64,000 nt of DNA from JAKFDI01 sp044508835 (GTDB lineage: Bacteria; Pseudomonadota; Gammaproteobacteria; Burkholderiales; Burkholderiaceae_C): NCBI GenBank assembly GCA_044508835.1, contig JBIQHD010000001.1, positions 186,001-250,000 on the forward strand, written 5' to 3'. Below the pieces are notes generated by a model. The model made no database searches. It was not told the origin of the DNA and saw nothing but the letters and a program-made list of their open reading frames with translations. This document shows, piece after piece, positions 1 through 8,070 of this stretch (its first letter is position 1; each line of letters starts with the position of its first letter). The translations under genes were made by a program, and so were the position numbers.

Positions 1-36
1 GCAGCCGGCGTGATCCGCCGCCGCGACCAGCATCCC

Positions 37-63
37 AAGCCGCGTCACGACGCGGCTTTTTCG
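37..63 (+). terminator. Rho-independent terminator of an upstream gene
   Basis: A perfect 9-bp stem (AAGCCGCGT / ACGCGGCTT) with a 4-base loop runs straight into a T tract. It lies just before the Nudix gene and therefore ends a transcript that enters from the left edge. Only a few codons of that upstream gene could lie in the window (a possible TGA stop at 11-13), too little to name it. Confidence 0.8.
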
Positions 64-77
64 TTTTCAATCCAGCC

Positions 78-761
78 ATGGCCCTCAGTTTCGATCCCGA
101 GCAGCTGCCGCACTACGCCGTCGACGACCACCTGCCGTCGGTGGCCGCGCACCATCTGCTGGCCGACGCGCTGCGGCAGCGCTTCCTGCAGCCGCCCGCG
201 TGGGAGCCGGAGATGAAGGCCGAGCCGCGCTTCTCCGAGCGCGGGCCGACCGCCGCGGCGGTGCTGATCCCCATGGTGCAGCGCGAGGGCCTCAACGTGC
301 TGCTCACGCAGCGCACCGACCACCTGCACGACCACCCGGGGCAGGTCAGCTTTCCCGGCGGGCGCGCCGAGCCCGAGGATGCCGACGCCGTCGCGACGGC
401 CCTGCGCGAGGCCGAGGAGGAGATCGGCCTGCCCCCGCGGCACGTGGACGTGCTCGGCGCGCTGCCCACCTACACCACCGGCACCGGCTTCGTCGTCACG
501 CCGGTGGTGGCGCTCGTGGCGCCGGGGGTCGCGCTCAGGCCCGATCCGTTCGAGGTGGCCGAGATCTTCGAGGTGCCGCTGTCGTTCCTGATGACGCCGG
601 CGAACCACCGCCGGCACCGGGCGGACTTCGGCACGGGCACGCGCCAGTTCCTGTCCATGCCCTACGAGGCGGCCGGCGCCGACGGCCGGATGCGGCGCTA
701 TTTCATCTGGGGCGCCACCGCCGGCATGCTGCGCAACCTGTACCGATTCCTCGCGGCGTAG
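78..761 (+). CDS. CoA pyrophosphatase, Nudix hydrolase family (NudL/YeaB-like)
   Basis: This 227-residue protein probably hydrolyses coenzyme A or its thioesters to 3',5'-ADP and (acyl)phosphopantetheine in the cytoplasm, which would limit CoA pools. The CoA-specific upstream signature (LLTQRT...HPGQVSFPGG, residues 75-95) runs directly into the Nudix box, which ends REAEEEIGL (110-118); its glutamates would bind the divalent metal. The ATG at 78 follows a terminator, so the gene starts a new transcript. The next gene, a CobD/CbiB-like membrane protein, begins 53 bases downstream on the same strand. The family call is firm; the exact substrate is inferred from the family. Confidence 0.88.
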   Translation: MALSFDPEQLPHYAVDDHLPSVAAHHLLADALRQRFLQPPAWEPEMKAEPRFSERGPTAAAVLIPMVQREGLNVLLTQRTDHLHDHPGQVSFPGGRAEPEDADAVATALREAEEEIGLPPRHVDVLGALPTYTTGTGFVVTPVVALVAPGVALRPDPFEVAEIFEVPLSFLMTPANHRRHRADFGTGTRQFLSMPYEAAGADGRMRRYFIWGATAGMLRNLYRFLAA

Positions 762-814
762 GCGGCCCGGCGCGGGCCGCGGCCGCCGGCGGGCCGCCGC
801 TATGATCGGTTCGC

Positions 815-1804
815 ATGAGTTTCTTCGCCGTCCTGTTCGCGCTGCTGATCGAGCAGCTCAAACCGCTGCCGAAGGGCAACCTGATCCACGACGCGCTGAC
901 CTCGTGGATGCGCTGGACGGGCCGCAACTTCGACGCCGGGCGCGACCATCACGCCTGGGTGGTGTGGGGCGTGACGGTGCTCGCCCCGGCGCTGCTGACC
1001 TGGGGCATCTACTTCGGCCTCGCCCGGCTGAGCCTGCTCGCGGCGCTGGCCTGGAACGTGGCCGTGCTCTACCTCACGCTCGGCTTCCGCCAGTTCAGCC
1101 ACTACTTCACCGACATCCGTGACGCGCTCGAGCGCGGCGACGAAGCCGAGGCCGGCCGCCTGCTGACCGAATGGCGCCACCTCGACGCGAGCGAGCTGCC
1201 GCGCACCGAACTGCTGCGCCACGTCATCGAGCATTCGCTGCTGGCCGCGCACCGCCACGTCTTCGGCGTGTTCTTCTGGTTCATCGTCCTGTCCACGCTC
1301 GGCTTCGGGCCGGCCGGTGCCGTGCTCTACCGCATGGCCGAGTTCGCGAGCCGCTACTGGGCCTACAAGAACCGCACCGTGGGCGAGCCGACGAACGAGC
1401 GCCTGATGGGCCTGTCGCAGCGGCTGTTCGGCCTGCTCGACCACCTGCCGGCGCGGCTCACCGCCTTCGGCTTCGCGGTGGTGGGCAACTTCGAGGAGGC
1501 GGTGACCTGCTGGCGGCGCGACGCGCGGCTGTGGCGGCACCCCAACGAAGGCATCATCCTCGCGGCGGCGGCCGGCGCCGTGGGCGTGCGGCTCGGCGGC
1601 AGCGCGGCGCCGGGCGTGACGCCCGACCGCTCCAAGAGCTTCGACAGCGGCGGCGCGGCCGACGAGATGCAGGCCGAGGGCTCGACCCCCGGCGTCGCGC
1701 CCCTGCTCGGCCACCTGCGCAGCGTGGTGGGGCTGGTGTGGCGCTCGATGGTGCTGTGGATGCTGCTGCTGGCGCTGCTCTCGCTCGCCAACCTCATCGG
1801 CTGA
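815..1804 (+). CDS. CobD/CbiB-family integral membrane protein
   Basis: A 329-residue membrane protein with hydrophobic stretches near residues 45-75 and 80-95, around 150-175 and at the extreme C-terminus (about 300-325). The order of polar and hydrophobic blocks (N-terminal helix, LGFRQFSHYF segment, HVFGVFFWF helix, GPAGAVLYR motif) matches the CobD/CbiB family, whose classical members perform the aminopropanol step of cobalamin synthesis. No other cobalamin gene is nearby, so a housekeeping membrane role, as suggested for AmpE-type relatives, is as likely as a corrinoid one. It is followed by a composite hairpin repeat and the convergent rsgA. Confidence 0.72.
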   Translation: MSFFAVLFALLIEQLKPLPKGNLIHDALTSWMRWTGRNFDAGRDHHAWVVWGVTVLAPALLTWGIYFGLARLSLLAALAWNVAVLYLTLGFRQFSHYFTDIRDALERGDEAEAGRLLTEWRHLDASELPRTELLRHVIEHSLLAAHRHVFGVFFWFIVLSTLGFGPAGAVLYRMAEFASRYWAYKNRTVGEPTNERLMGLSQRLFGLLDHLPARLTAFGFAVVGNFEEAVTCWRRDARLWRHPNEGIILAAAAGAVGVRLGGSAAPGVTPDRSKSFDSGGAADEMQAEGSTPGVAPLLGHLRSVVGLVWRSMVLWMLLLALLSLANLIG

Positions 1805-1817
1805 AGAGGACGGCCCA

Positions 1818-1960
1818 CCCCCTACGCGCTTCGCGCGCCCCCTCAAGGGGGCTGAGCCCGGACATGAAAGGTCCGATGGACCTTTCATGCCTGGCGAAGG
1901 GCCGGGCCACTGGCCCGGCGCGGGCTGCAAGGCAACACCAGCGGACCGGCAAAGCCGGAT
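1818..1960. repeat. Composite intergenic palindromic repeat (three to four hairpins in series)
   Basis: Between two convergent genes lie consecutive inverted repeats: CGCGCTTCGCGCG, CCCCCTCAAGGGGG, a perfect 12-bp stem CATGAAAGGTCC/GGACCTTTCATG with a 3-base loop (1863-1889), GCCGGGCC/GGCCCGGC (around 1901-1919), and CCGGCAAAGCCGG. None is followed by a T tract. The first two modules recur in variant form at 23508-23546. It looks like a REP/BIME-type mosaic that could also act as a bidirectional transcript end. Confidence 0.7.
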
Positions 1961-1987
1961 CCGCGGCGTTCGCTTGGGAATGCCTTG

Positions 1988-2887
1988 CTACCAGCGCTTC
2001 TGCGACAGCTCGTCGTGGATCTCGCCGTAGATGCGGTAGCGCGATTCGCTGATCGCGCCGCGGCCGAGCGCCGCGATCACGCCGCAGCCCGGCTCGTGGC
2101 GGTGGGTGCAGTTGTAGAAGCGGCACGCTTCGACGTGCGCGGCGAGGTCGGGCATCAGGCCCGGCAGCTGCTGCGGCTCGACCTGGCGCAGCCCGAACTC
2201 CTGGAAGCCCGGTGAGTCGATCAGGCTGCTGCGGCGCCCGGCGTCCAGCCAGTACCACTGCGTGCTCGTCGTCGTGTGGCGCCCGGAGTTCAGCGCGCGC
2301 GAGATGTCGCCCACCTGCGCCCCGGCATCGGGCGCCAGCAGGTTGATGAGCGTGCTCTTGCCGGTGCCGCTCGGGCCGAGCACCAGGGTGGCCTTGCCCG
2401 CGAGCAGCGGATCGAGCCGCGCGCGCGCCTCGTCGGGGCGGGCCTTGAGCGCCACCTCGTCCACCGCGTAGCCCATCGCCGCGTAGGGCGCGAGCCGCGC
2501 GCGGGCGGCGCCGATCTGCGGCAGGTCGGCCTTGTTGAGCAGCACGCGCGCGGCGATGCCGGCGCTCTCGGCCGCGATCAGCGCGCGCGCGAGCTGCGAT
2601 TCGCTGAAGACCGGATCGCTCGCCACCATCACCAGCACCTGGTCGAGGTTGGCGGCGAAGGCCTTGGTGCGCCATTCGTCCTGGCGGAACAGCAGGTTGC
2701 GGCGCGGCTCGACGGCCTCGATCACGCCTTCGTCGCCGCTCGGCTGCCAGCGCACGCGGTCGCCCACCACGCAGTCGCTCTTCTTGCCGCGCGGGTGGCA
2801 CAGGCGCCGCGCGCCGTCGGGCGATTCGACGACGTAGTGGCGGCCGAAGCCCGCGACCACGAGGCCCGTGCGCGCCGGTGCGCTCAC
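1988..2887 (-). CDS. rsgA: Small-ribosomal-subunit biogenesis GTPase RsgA
   Basis: A 299-residue circularly permuted GTPase that checks late maturation of the 30S subunit. An N-terminal OB fold (about 1-75) precedes the permuted G motifs: G4 NKAD comes first, then the P-loop GPSGTGKST, the threonine-rich switch HTTTS and G3 DSPG. The C-terminal zinc-binding region is present (CRFYNCTHRHEPGC). All catalytic motifs are intact and the length is normal. It is the last gene of a leftward group with phhB and the M48 peptidase, a conserved arrangement in Burkholderiales. The 18-base gap to phhB suggests co-transcription. Confidence 0.96.
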   Translation of the reverse strand: MSAPARTGLVVAGFGRHYVVESPDGARRLCHPRGKKSDCVVGDRVRWQPSGDEGVIEAVEPRRNLLFRQDEWRTKAFAANLDQVLVMVASDPVFSESQLARALIAAESAGIAARVLLNKADLPQIGAARARLAPYAAMGYAVDEVALKARPDEARARLDPLLAGKATLVLGPSGTGKSTLINLLAPDAGAQVGDISRALNSGRHTTTSTQWYWLDAGRRSSLIDSPGFQEFGLRQVEPQQLPGLMPDLAAHVEACRFYNCTHRHEPGCGVIAALGRGAISESRYRIYGEIHDELSQKRW

Positions 2888-2905
2888 GGCGTCGCCGCCC
2901 CCCGG

Positions 2906-3235
2906 TCAGGCATCGGCCGGCAGCAGCGCATTGGTCTTGGCGGCGCAGATGAAGTCGTTGATCGAGATGCCGCCGACCGAATGCGTGTTGAAGCGCACGC
3001 CGCAGCGGTTGTAGCTCACGGCCAGGTCGGGGTGGTGGTCCTCGGCGTGGCAGATCCAGGCCAGCGCGTTGACGAAGGCCATGGTCTGGTGGAAGTCGGC
3101 GAACTCGAAGCGCCGCTCGATCGCGCCGTCGGCGAAGCGCCAGCCGGGCACCTGCGCGAGGTGGGTGCGGATGTCGTCGGCGTCCATCGGGCTGCCCGAC
3201 AGCGGCTGGCAGTGCTGTTGCGACAAGGTCTTCAT
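2906..3235 (-). CDS. phhB: Pterin-4a-carbinolamine dehydratase
   Basis: A 109-residue protein that dehydrates 4a-hydroxytetrahydropterin to recycle the pterin cofactor of aromatic amino acid hydroxylases. The active-site block EDHHPDL (about 65-71) followed by YNRCGVRFNTHSVGGIS is typical of the DCoH/PhhB family. The start chosen is the ATG at 3235, which is 11 bases from the preceding gene; a second Met (residue 17) is possible. No phenylalanine hydroxylase gene is in the window, so the enzyme may serve a hydroxylase elsewhere or have a housekeeping pterin role. Confidence 0.93.
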   Translation of the reverse strand: MKTLSQQHCQPLSGSPMDADDIRTHLAQVPGWRFADGAIERRFEFADFHQTMAFVNALAWICHAEDHHPDLAVSYNRCGVRFNTHSVGGISINDFICAAKTNALLPADA

Positions 3236-3246
3236 GAAGGCGCTCC

Positions 3247-4518
3247 TCACGCCGCCGGCACGGGCAGCGCCGCCAGCCGCTCGGCGGCGGGCGGGTGCGA
3301 GTAATAGAAGCGTGCATACACCGGGTCCGGCGTGAGCGTGGCGGCGTTGTCCTCGTGCAGCTTCAGCAGGGCCGCCGCGAGCGCGCTGCCGCTGGCCTGC
3401 GCGCAGGCGTAGGCGTCGGCCTCGAACTCGTGCTTGCGCGACAGCCGCGCGAACAGCGGCGACACGAAGAAGCCGAACACCGGCGCGGCGAGCAGGAACA
3501 GGAGCAGGGCGATGGCGTCGTTGGGCGCCGCCATCGACGGCTCGACGCCGAGGCCGCGGTAGAACCAGGCCTGGGTGGACAGCCAGCCCAGCAGCGCGAA
3601 GGCGGCGAAGCTGAGCGCGAACATCGTGACCAGGCGCTTGAGCACGTGCTTGTGCTTGAAATGGCCGAGCTCGTGCGCGAGCACGGCCTCCACCTCGCCG
3701 TGGTCGAGCTTGGCCAGCAGCGTGTCGAAGAACACCACGCGCTTGGCGGCGCCGAAGCCGGTGAAGTAGGCGTTGGCATGGGCCGAGCGCCGGCTGCCGT
3801 CCATCACGAACAGGCCCTTGGCGGCGAAGCCGCAGCGCGCCATGAGCTGCTGCACGCGCGCCTTCAGCGATTCGTCGGGCAGCGGCTCGAACTTGTTGAA
3901 CAGCGGCGCGATCAGCGTCGGGTAGAGCACCAGCGCGAGCAGGTTGAACCCCATCCACGCGCCCCAGGCCCACAGCCACCACAGCGTGCCGGCCGCGCCC
4001 ATGATCCACAGGATGAGCGCGGCCACCGGCAGGCCGATCACCGCGCCCAGCGCGGCGCCCTTGAGCATGTCGGCCAGGTACAGCGTCCACGTCATGCGGT
4101 TGAAGCCGAAGCGCTGCTCGATGCGGAAGGTGCCGTACATGTCGAAGGGCAGTTCGAGCAGGCTGCCGACGACGGTGAAGGCCGCCAGCAGCACGAGCTG
4201 GTAGCCGATGCCGCCGAGCGGCTCGAAGGCCGCCTCGTGCACGGCCGAGTTCAGCGCGTCCAGGCCGCCGAGCAGCGTCCAGCCGAGCAGCACCGCCGCG
4301 CCGAAGGCCATGTTCAGCAGCCCGAAGCGCGCCTTGGCGAGCGTGTAGTCGGCGGCCTTCTGGTGGGCGGCCAGCGGGATGGTCCGCGCGAACGGCGCGG
4401 GCACCGCGCCGCGGTGGGCGGCCACGTGGCGCGCCTGCCGGTTGAGCAGCCAGAACTTCGTCGCCAGCGACGCGGCCAGCGCGAGCGCGAAGACCAGGGA
4501 CAGGACGAAGGGGCTCAT
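3247..4518 (-). CDS. M48-family (Ste24-like) membrane zinc metallopeptidase
   Basis: A 423-residue polytopic inner-membrane protease related to CAAX prenyl protease Ste24. The zinc site HELGH is at residues 282-286, with the third ligand in EFEAD near residue 366, and about seven hydrophobic segments lie along the chain. The start at 4518 (MSPFVLSLVF) puts a membrane helix at the N-terminus. An upstream in-frame Met at 4563 would overlap the start of the divergent orn gene and adds a non-membrane leader, so it was rejected. Bacteria lack the prenylated-CAAX pathway, so a membrane quality-control function is more likely. It heads a leftward operon with phhB and rsgA. Confidence 0.92.
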   Translation of the reverse strand: MSPFVLSLVFALALAASLATKFWLLNRQARHVAAHRGAVPAPFARTIPLAAHQKAADYTLAKARFGLLNMAFGAAVLLGWTLLGGLDALNSAVHEAAFEPLGGIGYQLVLLAAFTVVGSLLELPFDMYGTFRIEQRFGFNRMTWTLYLADMLKGAALGAVIGLPVAALILWIMGAAGTLWWLWAWGAWMGFNLLALVLYPTLIAPLFNKFEPLPDESLKARVQQLMARCGFAAKGLFVMDGSRRSAHANAYFTGFGAAKRVVFFDTLLAKLDHGEVEAVLAHELGHFKHKHVLKRLVTMFALSFAAFALLGWLSTQAWFYRGLGVEPSMAAPNDAIALLLFLLAAPVFGFFVSPLFARLSRKHEFEADAYACAQASGSALAAALLKLHEDNAATLTPDPVYARFYYSHPPAAERLAALPVPAA

Positions 4519-4562
4519 GGCGCGAAGTGTAGGGCTGCGAGAATCCCCCCAAGGAGCCCGCA

Positions 4563-5123
4563 ATGACCGACGACACCCTGAAGAGCAGCGACCAGAACCT
4601 CGTGTGGATCGACCTCGAGATGACCGGCCTGTACCCCGACACCGACCGCATCATCGAGGTGGCCGTCGTCGTGACCGACCCGCAGCTCGCCGTGCGCATC
4701 GAGGGCCCGGTGTTCGCCGTCCACCAGAGCGACGAGACGCTGGATGCGATGGACGCCTGGAACAAGGGCACGCACGGCCGCAGCGGCCTGGTCGACCGCG
4801 TGAAGGCTTCCACCGTGGACGAAGGCGAGGCGCAGCGGCGCGTGATCGAGTTCCTGTCGCGGTACGTGCCCGCGGGCAAGTCGCCGATGTGCGGCAACAG
4901 CATCTGCCAGGACCGGCGCTTCCTCGCCAACTACATGCCCGAGCTGGAGCGCTTCTTCCACTACCGCAACCTCGACGTCAGCACGCTCAAGGAGCTGGCG
5001 CGGCGCTGGAAGCCCGACATCCTCGCCGGCTTCAAGAAGGCCCAGGCGCACACGGCGCTGGCCGACATCCACGAGTCGATCGACGAGCTGGTGTACTACC
5101 GCCGGCACCTCCTCGCCGCCTGA
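4563..5123 (+). CDS. orn: Oligoribonuclease
   Basis: A 186-residue DEDDh 3'-5' exoribonuclease that degrades RNA di- to pentanucleotides to mononucleotides, including pGpG from c-di-GMP turnover. The catalytic set is complete: WIDLEMTGL supplies the first Asp and Glu, ICQDRRFL the second Asp, and AHTALADI the His and last Asp. The length is that of the family. An AAGGAG ribosome-binding site lies just upstream. It is divergent from the M48 peptidase with only 44 bases between starts. Confidence 0.97.
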   Translation: MTDDTLKSSDQNLVWIDLEMTGLYPDTDRIIEVAVVVTDPQLAVRIEGPVFAVHQSDETLDAMDAWNKGTHGRSGLVDRVKASTVDEGEAQRRVIEFLSRYVPAGKSPMCGNSICQDRRFLANYMPELERFFHYRNLDVSTLKELARRWKPDILAGFKKAQAHTALADIHESIDELVYYRRHLLAA

Positions 5124-5127
5124 GCCC

Positions 5128-5156
5128 TGTACAGGGAAACCCCGATTCATTACAAT
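5128..5156 (+). promoter_or_regulatory. Candidate sigma-70 promoter for the RhlE-type helicase gene
   Basis: TGTACA (5128-5133) and TACAAT (5151-5156) are separated by exactly 17 bases, matching the -35 and -10 consensus at four and five positions. Initiation near 5163 would give a 5' untranslated leader of about 300 bases before the helicase ATG at 5463. Confidence 0.5.
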
Positions 5157-5462
5157 ACGCGGCTCACCGGAAAACGGCTTCACGGCAAGACCGATCCGGT
5201 GATTCGTTCATCCCCCCTGACCTCATCGGCGCTTCCCGCGGCACCCGCCGCGCGGCTCGAGTCGAATTCCCTCTCTGGGCGGCCACCCTGGCTGCCGCGC
5301 GGGCAACGGTTGGCGGCGATGCCGTCGCTTTGACTGTTCCTGCGAACGCTCTCCCGGCGACCTGACCCCTTGCGGGCTTCCACGGAATTCTTCCGCGGCC
5401 TGCATGCGCGCCATGGCGCCCCGGACCGGGACGCGTGGCGGGCTGTTTCCTGAAAGACAGAG
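5157..5462 (+). other. Long untranslated leader of the DEAD-box helicase gene
   Basis: This stretch has no convincing gene. It holds an inverted pair CACCGG/CCGGTG (5165-5201) and several GC-rich palindromic patches, and ends with a purine-rich ribosome-binding site (GAAAGACAGAG) at the ATG. Long structured leaders on RNA-helicase mRNAs can be autoregulatory or temperature-dependent; here that is inference only. Confidence 0.4.
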
Positions 5463-6932
5463 ATGAGTTTCGATTCCCTTGGCCTCCATGAAGCCCTCAC
5501 CCGCGCCGTCAAGGACGCCGGCTACGACGCCGCGACCGACGTGCAGGCGCGCGCCATTCCGCCGGCGCTCGCCGGCCGCGACGTGATGGTGTCGGCCAGC
5601 ACCGGCAGCGGCAAGACCGCCTCCTTCATCCTCCCGGCGCTGCAGGGCGTGCTCGCCGCGCGCGGCGACAACACCAAGCGGCGCGAGAAGGGCGTGGTCT
5701 ACGGCCCGCGCACGCTGGTGCTGTGCCCCACGCGCGAACTCGCCATGCAGGTGGCCAAGGCGGCCGACACCTACGGCCGCCACGTGCAGGGCCTGCGCGT
5801 GGCCACCGTGGTCGGTGGCGTGCCCTATGGCGCGCAGCTTAAGGCGCTGCGCGGCCCGCTGGACATCCTGATCTCCACGCCCGGCCGCCTGCTCGACCAC
5901 CTGCAGACCGGCAAGGCGGTGCTCGAGAACGTCGAGATGCTGGTGCTCGACGAAGCCGACCGCATGCTCGACATGGGCTTCATCGACGACATCCAGACGA
6001 TCGCCGACCACCTGCCGGCCAAGCGCCAGACGGTGATGTACAGCGCCACCTTCGCCGGCCACGTGGGCCGCCTGGCGCAGAACCTGATGCAGGAGCCGCA
6101 GCGCATCGACGTCGCCTCGCACACCGACACGCACGAGAACATCGAGCAGCGCCTGCACTGGGCCGACAACGGCGCGCACAAGAACGCGCTGCTCGACCAC
6201 ATCCTGACCGAGCGCGACATGGAGCAGGCGGTGGTCTTCACCAGCACCCAGCGCGATGCCGACTGGCTGGCCGACCGCCTGGCCGACATGGGCCACGCCG
6301 TGGCCTCGCTGCACGGCGGCATGCCGCAGGGCCGGCGCACGCGCGTGCTGCAGGGCCTGCGCACCAAGCACCTGCGCGTGCTCGTCGCCACCGACGTGGC
6401 CGCGCGCGGCATCGACGTGCCGACCATCAGCCACGTCATCAACTACGGCCTGCCGATGAAGGCCGAGGACTACGTGCACCGCATCGGCCGCACCGGCCGC
6501 GCCGGGCGCAACGGCCTGGCGGTGACGCTGGCCGAGCGCATGGACGCGGGCATGATCCGCCGCATCCAGCAGTTCACGACGCAGAACATCCCGGTGGCCA
6601 CCGTCGCCGGCCTCGAGCCGAAGAACCCCGAGCCGAAGATGTACGCGCCGCGCCCGGAGGGCCGCCCGGGCGGCAAGCCCTTCGGCAAGCCGGGACCGCG
6701 TTTCGGCAAGCCGGCCGCGCCGCGTCGCGACGTGCCGTTCGGCGCACGCCGCGACGAAGGCTTCGCGCCCCGTCGGGACGAAGGCTTCGCCCCGCGCCGC
6801 GAGGGCCACGGTTTCGCCCCGCGCCGCGACAACAACGCCTTCGCTCCGCGCCAGGCGCCGGCCGGCGGACGCGGGCCGGGCGGCAAGCCGGCCTTCAAGC
6901 CGCAGCGCCCGCGCGGTTTCACGGGCCGCTGA
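5463..6932 (+). CDS. DEAD-box ATP-dependent RNA helicase, RhlE type
   Basis: A 489-residue RNA helicase. The core has motif I ASTGSGKT (45-52), PTREL (89-93), DEAD (163-166), SAT (194-196) and HRIGRTGRAG near residue 340. Residues about 390-489 form a basic, low-complexity tail with four copies of a GFAPRR(D/E)-like repeat, the sort of RNA-binding tail seen in RhlE/DeaD proteins of beta- and gammaproteobacteria. Likely roles are cold-adapted ribosome assembly and mRNA decay. It is monocistronic: a strong promoter and long leader precede it and a perfect hairpin follows. Confidence 0.92.
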   Translation: MSFDSLGLHEALTRAVKDAGYDAATDVQARAIPPALAGRDVMVSASTGSGKTASFILPALQGVLAARGDNTKRREKGVVYGPRTLVLCPTRELAMQVAKAADTYGRHVQGLRVATVVGGVPYGAQLKALRGPLDILISTPGRLLDHLQTGKAVLENVEMLVLDEADRMLDMGFIDDIQTIADHLPAKRQTVMYSATFAGHVGRLAQNLMQEPQRIDVASHTDTHENIEQRLHWADNGAHKNALLDHILTERDMEQAVVFTSTQRDADWLADRLADMGHAVASLHGGMPQGRRTRVLQGLRTKHLRVLVATDVAARGIDVPTISHVINYGLPMKAEDYVHRIGRTGRAGRNGLAVTLAERMDAGMIRRIQQFTTQNIPVATVAGLEPKNPEPKMYAPRPEGRPGGKPFGKPGPRFGKPAAPRRDVPFGARRDEGFAPRRDEGFAPRREGHGFAPRRDNNAFAPRQAPAGGRGPGGKPAFKPQRPRGFTGR

Positions 6933-6953
6933 AGAAGCGCGCCACGCCATGAC

Positions 6954-6982
6954 GAAGGGCCTGCGGATGCAGGCCCTTCTCA
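6954..6982. terminator. Perfect hairpin between convergent genes, probable bidirectional terminator
   Basis: An 11-bp perfect stem GAAGGGCCTGC/GCAGGCCCTTC with a GGAT loop lies 21 bases after the helicase stop and 30 bases from the stop of the convergent gene. The T tract is weak, so its efficiency is uncertain. Confidence 0.65.
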
Positions 6983-7008
6983 TGTGCGCACTCTGCGCGC
7001 CGGATCCG

Positions 7009-7620
7009 TCAATGACGGGCCGTGGAAGCCGGCGGCTGGATCACGGCGTCGGGCGCGGCGCCGGGAAGATCCGGTGCGGTGGCCGGCGGTGGCGAGGTGC
7101 CATCCGTGCCGGCTTCGCGAAAGCGGCTGAAGGCGTCCAGCACCGCTTCGAGCGGAACGCGCTCGATCATCCGCGTCGCCACCTGCGTGGCCAGCCCGGC
7201 GAAGAACGCCGGCTTGAGCAGGCGGCGCAGCAGCCGCGTGCGGTACAGCAGGGCGCCCAGCGCCACGGCGGCCGCGGCGAGCGCGATCGGGTGGCGGCGC
7301 GCCAGCGGCGACAGGCTCTCGCGCAGGGCGGTTTCGCCGACCACGAACACCGAATGCAGCGGATGGCTGCGCCACCAGCTGCCGACGGCGTCGGCCACGC
7401 CGTCGAACAGCGGGTTCGCGCGCAGCTTCTCGAGCCATGGCGGCGTGTCGCCGGCGTCGGCGACGGTGCGGCGCGCGCGCGGGCGGTGGGAATCGAAGTA
7501 CGCGCGGATGCGCTCGCGCGACTGTTCGAGCCGCTCGGCGGCGTTCGGCAGCCGGTCCGGCGCCGTGCCGGACGGCGGCGTGCCGGCCGGCAGCGCCTCG
7601 GCGTCGCCCTGCGCCGTCAC
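7009..7620 (-). CDS. YqjK-like hypothetical protein of the yqjDE-type operon
   Basis: A 203-residue protein of unknown function. The GTG at 7620 overlaps the TGA of the upstream gene (GTGA), which indicates translational coupling and fixes the start; the longer in-frame extension merely reads the neighbour's other frame. A charged N-terminal half (ERLEQSRERIRAYFDSHRPRAR) precedes a hydrophobic segment HPIALAAAAVALGALLYRT (about residues 115-133), then a tail rich in Pro, Ala and Thr. By position it is the third gene of a DUF883/holin-family cassette like yqjD-yqjE-yqjK. An envelope-associated role is inferred. Confidence 0.72.
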   Translation of the reverse strand: MTAQGDAEALPAGTPPSGTAPDRLPNAAERLEQSRERIRAYFDSHRPRARRTVADAGDTPPWLEKLRANPLFDGVADAVGSWWRSHPLHSVFVVGETALRESLSPLARRHPIALAAAAVALGALLYRTRLLRRLLKPAFFAGLATQVATRMIERVPLEAVLDAFSRFREAGTDGTSPPPATAPDLPGAAPDAVIQPPASTARH

Positions 7621-8000
7621 GACGCCTCGCCCGCTTCCCGCAGCAGGGCGGCGTCGGCCGCGAGCTGGCGTCTGACGTTGGCGAAGGCCGGCTCGGCCTC
7701 GGCGCGGCCCGCCACGGCGCACAGGACCGCCGCGACGGCCGGTACGCCGGGCACCACGATCAGCGCCCATGCCGCCGGCATCGTGGCGAGGGGGATGGCT
7801 GCCCACAGCAGCAGCGCCATGCCGGCCAGCACCACCGCCAGCAGGGCCAGGCCCACGGCGATCGACTGCCAGAGCATGCGGCGCTTGAGCCGCGCCGCGA
7901 CCTGGCCCATCTCTTCGCCGACGAGGTCGGCGTAGGCCTCGAGGTGGTCGCCGAGCAGATGCGGCCGGGTGGCGATCAGGCGAAACAGCGGATGGATCAT
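7617..8000 (-). CDS. Phage-holin-family membrane protein (YqjE-like)
   Basis: A 127-residue inner-membrane protein with a pair of hydrophobic helices (about residues 45-67 and 71-97) after an amphipathic N-terminus, the layout of the YqjE/'phage holin family' proteins found beside ElaB/YqjD genes. Despite the family name there is no phage gene nearby, so it is a host envelope protein. It lies 70 bases after the DUF883 gene and overlaps the next gene by four bases. Confidence 0.8.
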   Translation of the reverse strand: MIHPLFRLIATRPHLLGDHLEAYADLVGEEMGQVAARLKRRMLWQSIAVGLALLAVVLAGMALLLWAAIPLATMPAAWALIVVPGVPAVAAVLCAVAGRAEAEPAFANVRRQLAADAALLREAGEAS

Positions 8001-8070
8001 CGTGAGTCCCGGCCGGCGGAAGAAGGGGCGCGGCGCCGTCCCGCGCGCCGCATCGGCGGCGGCGCCGGGC

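Noticed and set aside
7617..8000. Phage lysis cassette suggested by a holin-family protein
   Set aside because: The neighbours are DUF883 and YqjK-like genes, the chromosomal yqjDE arrangement; no endolysin or structural genes are present.
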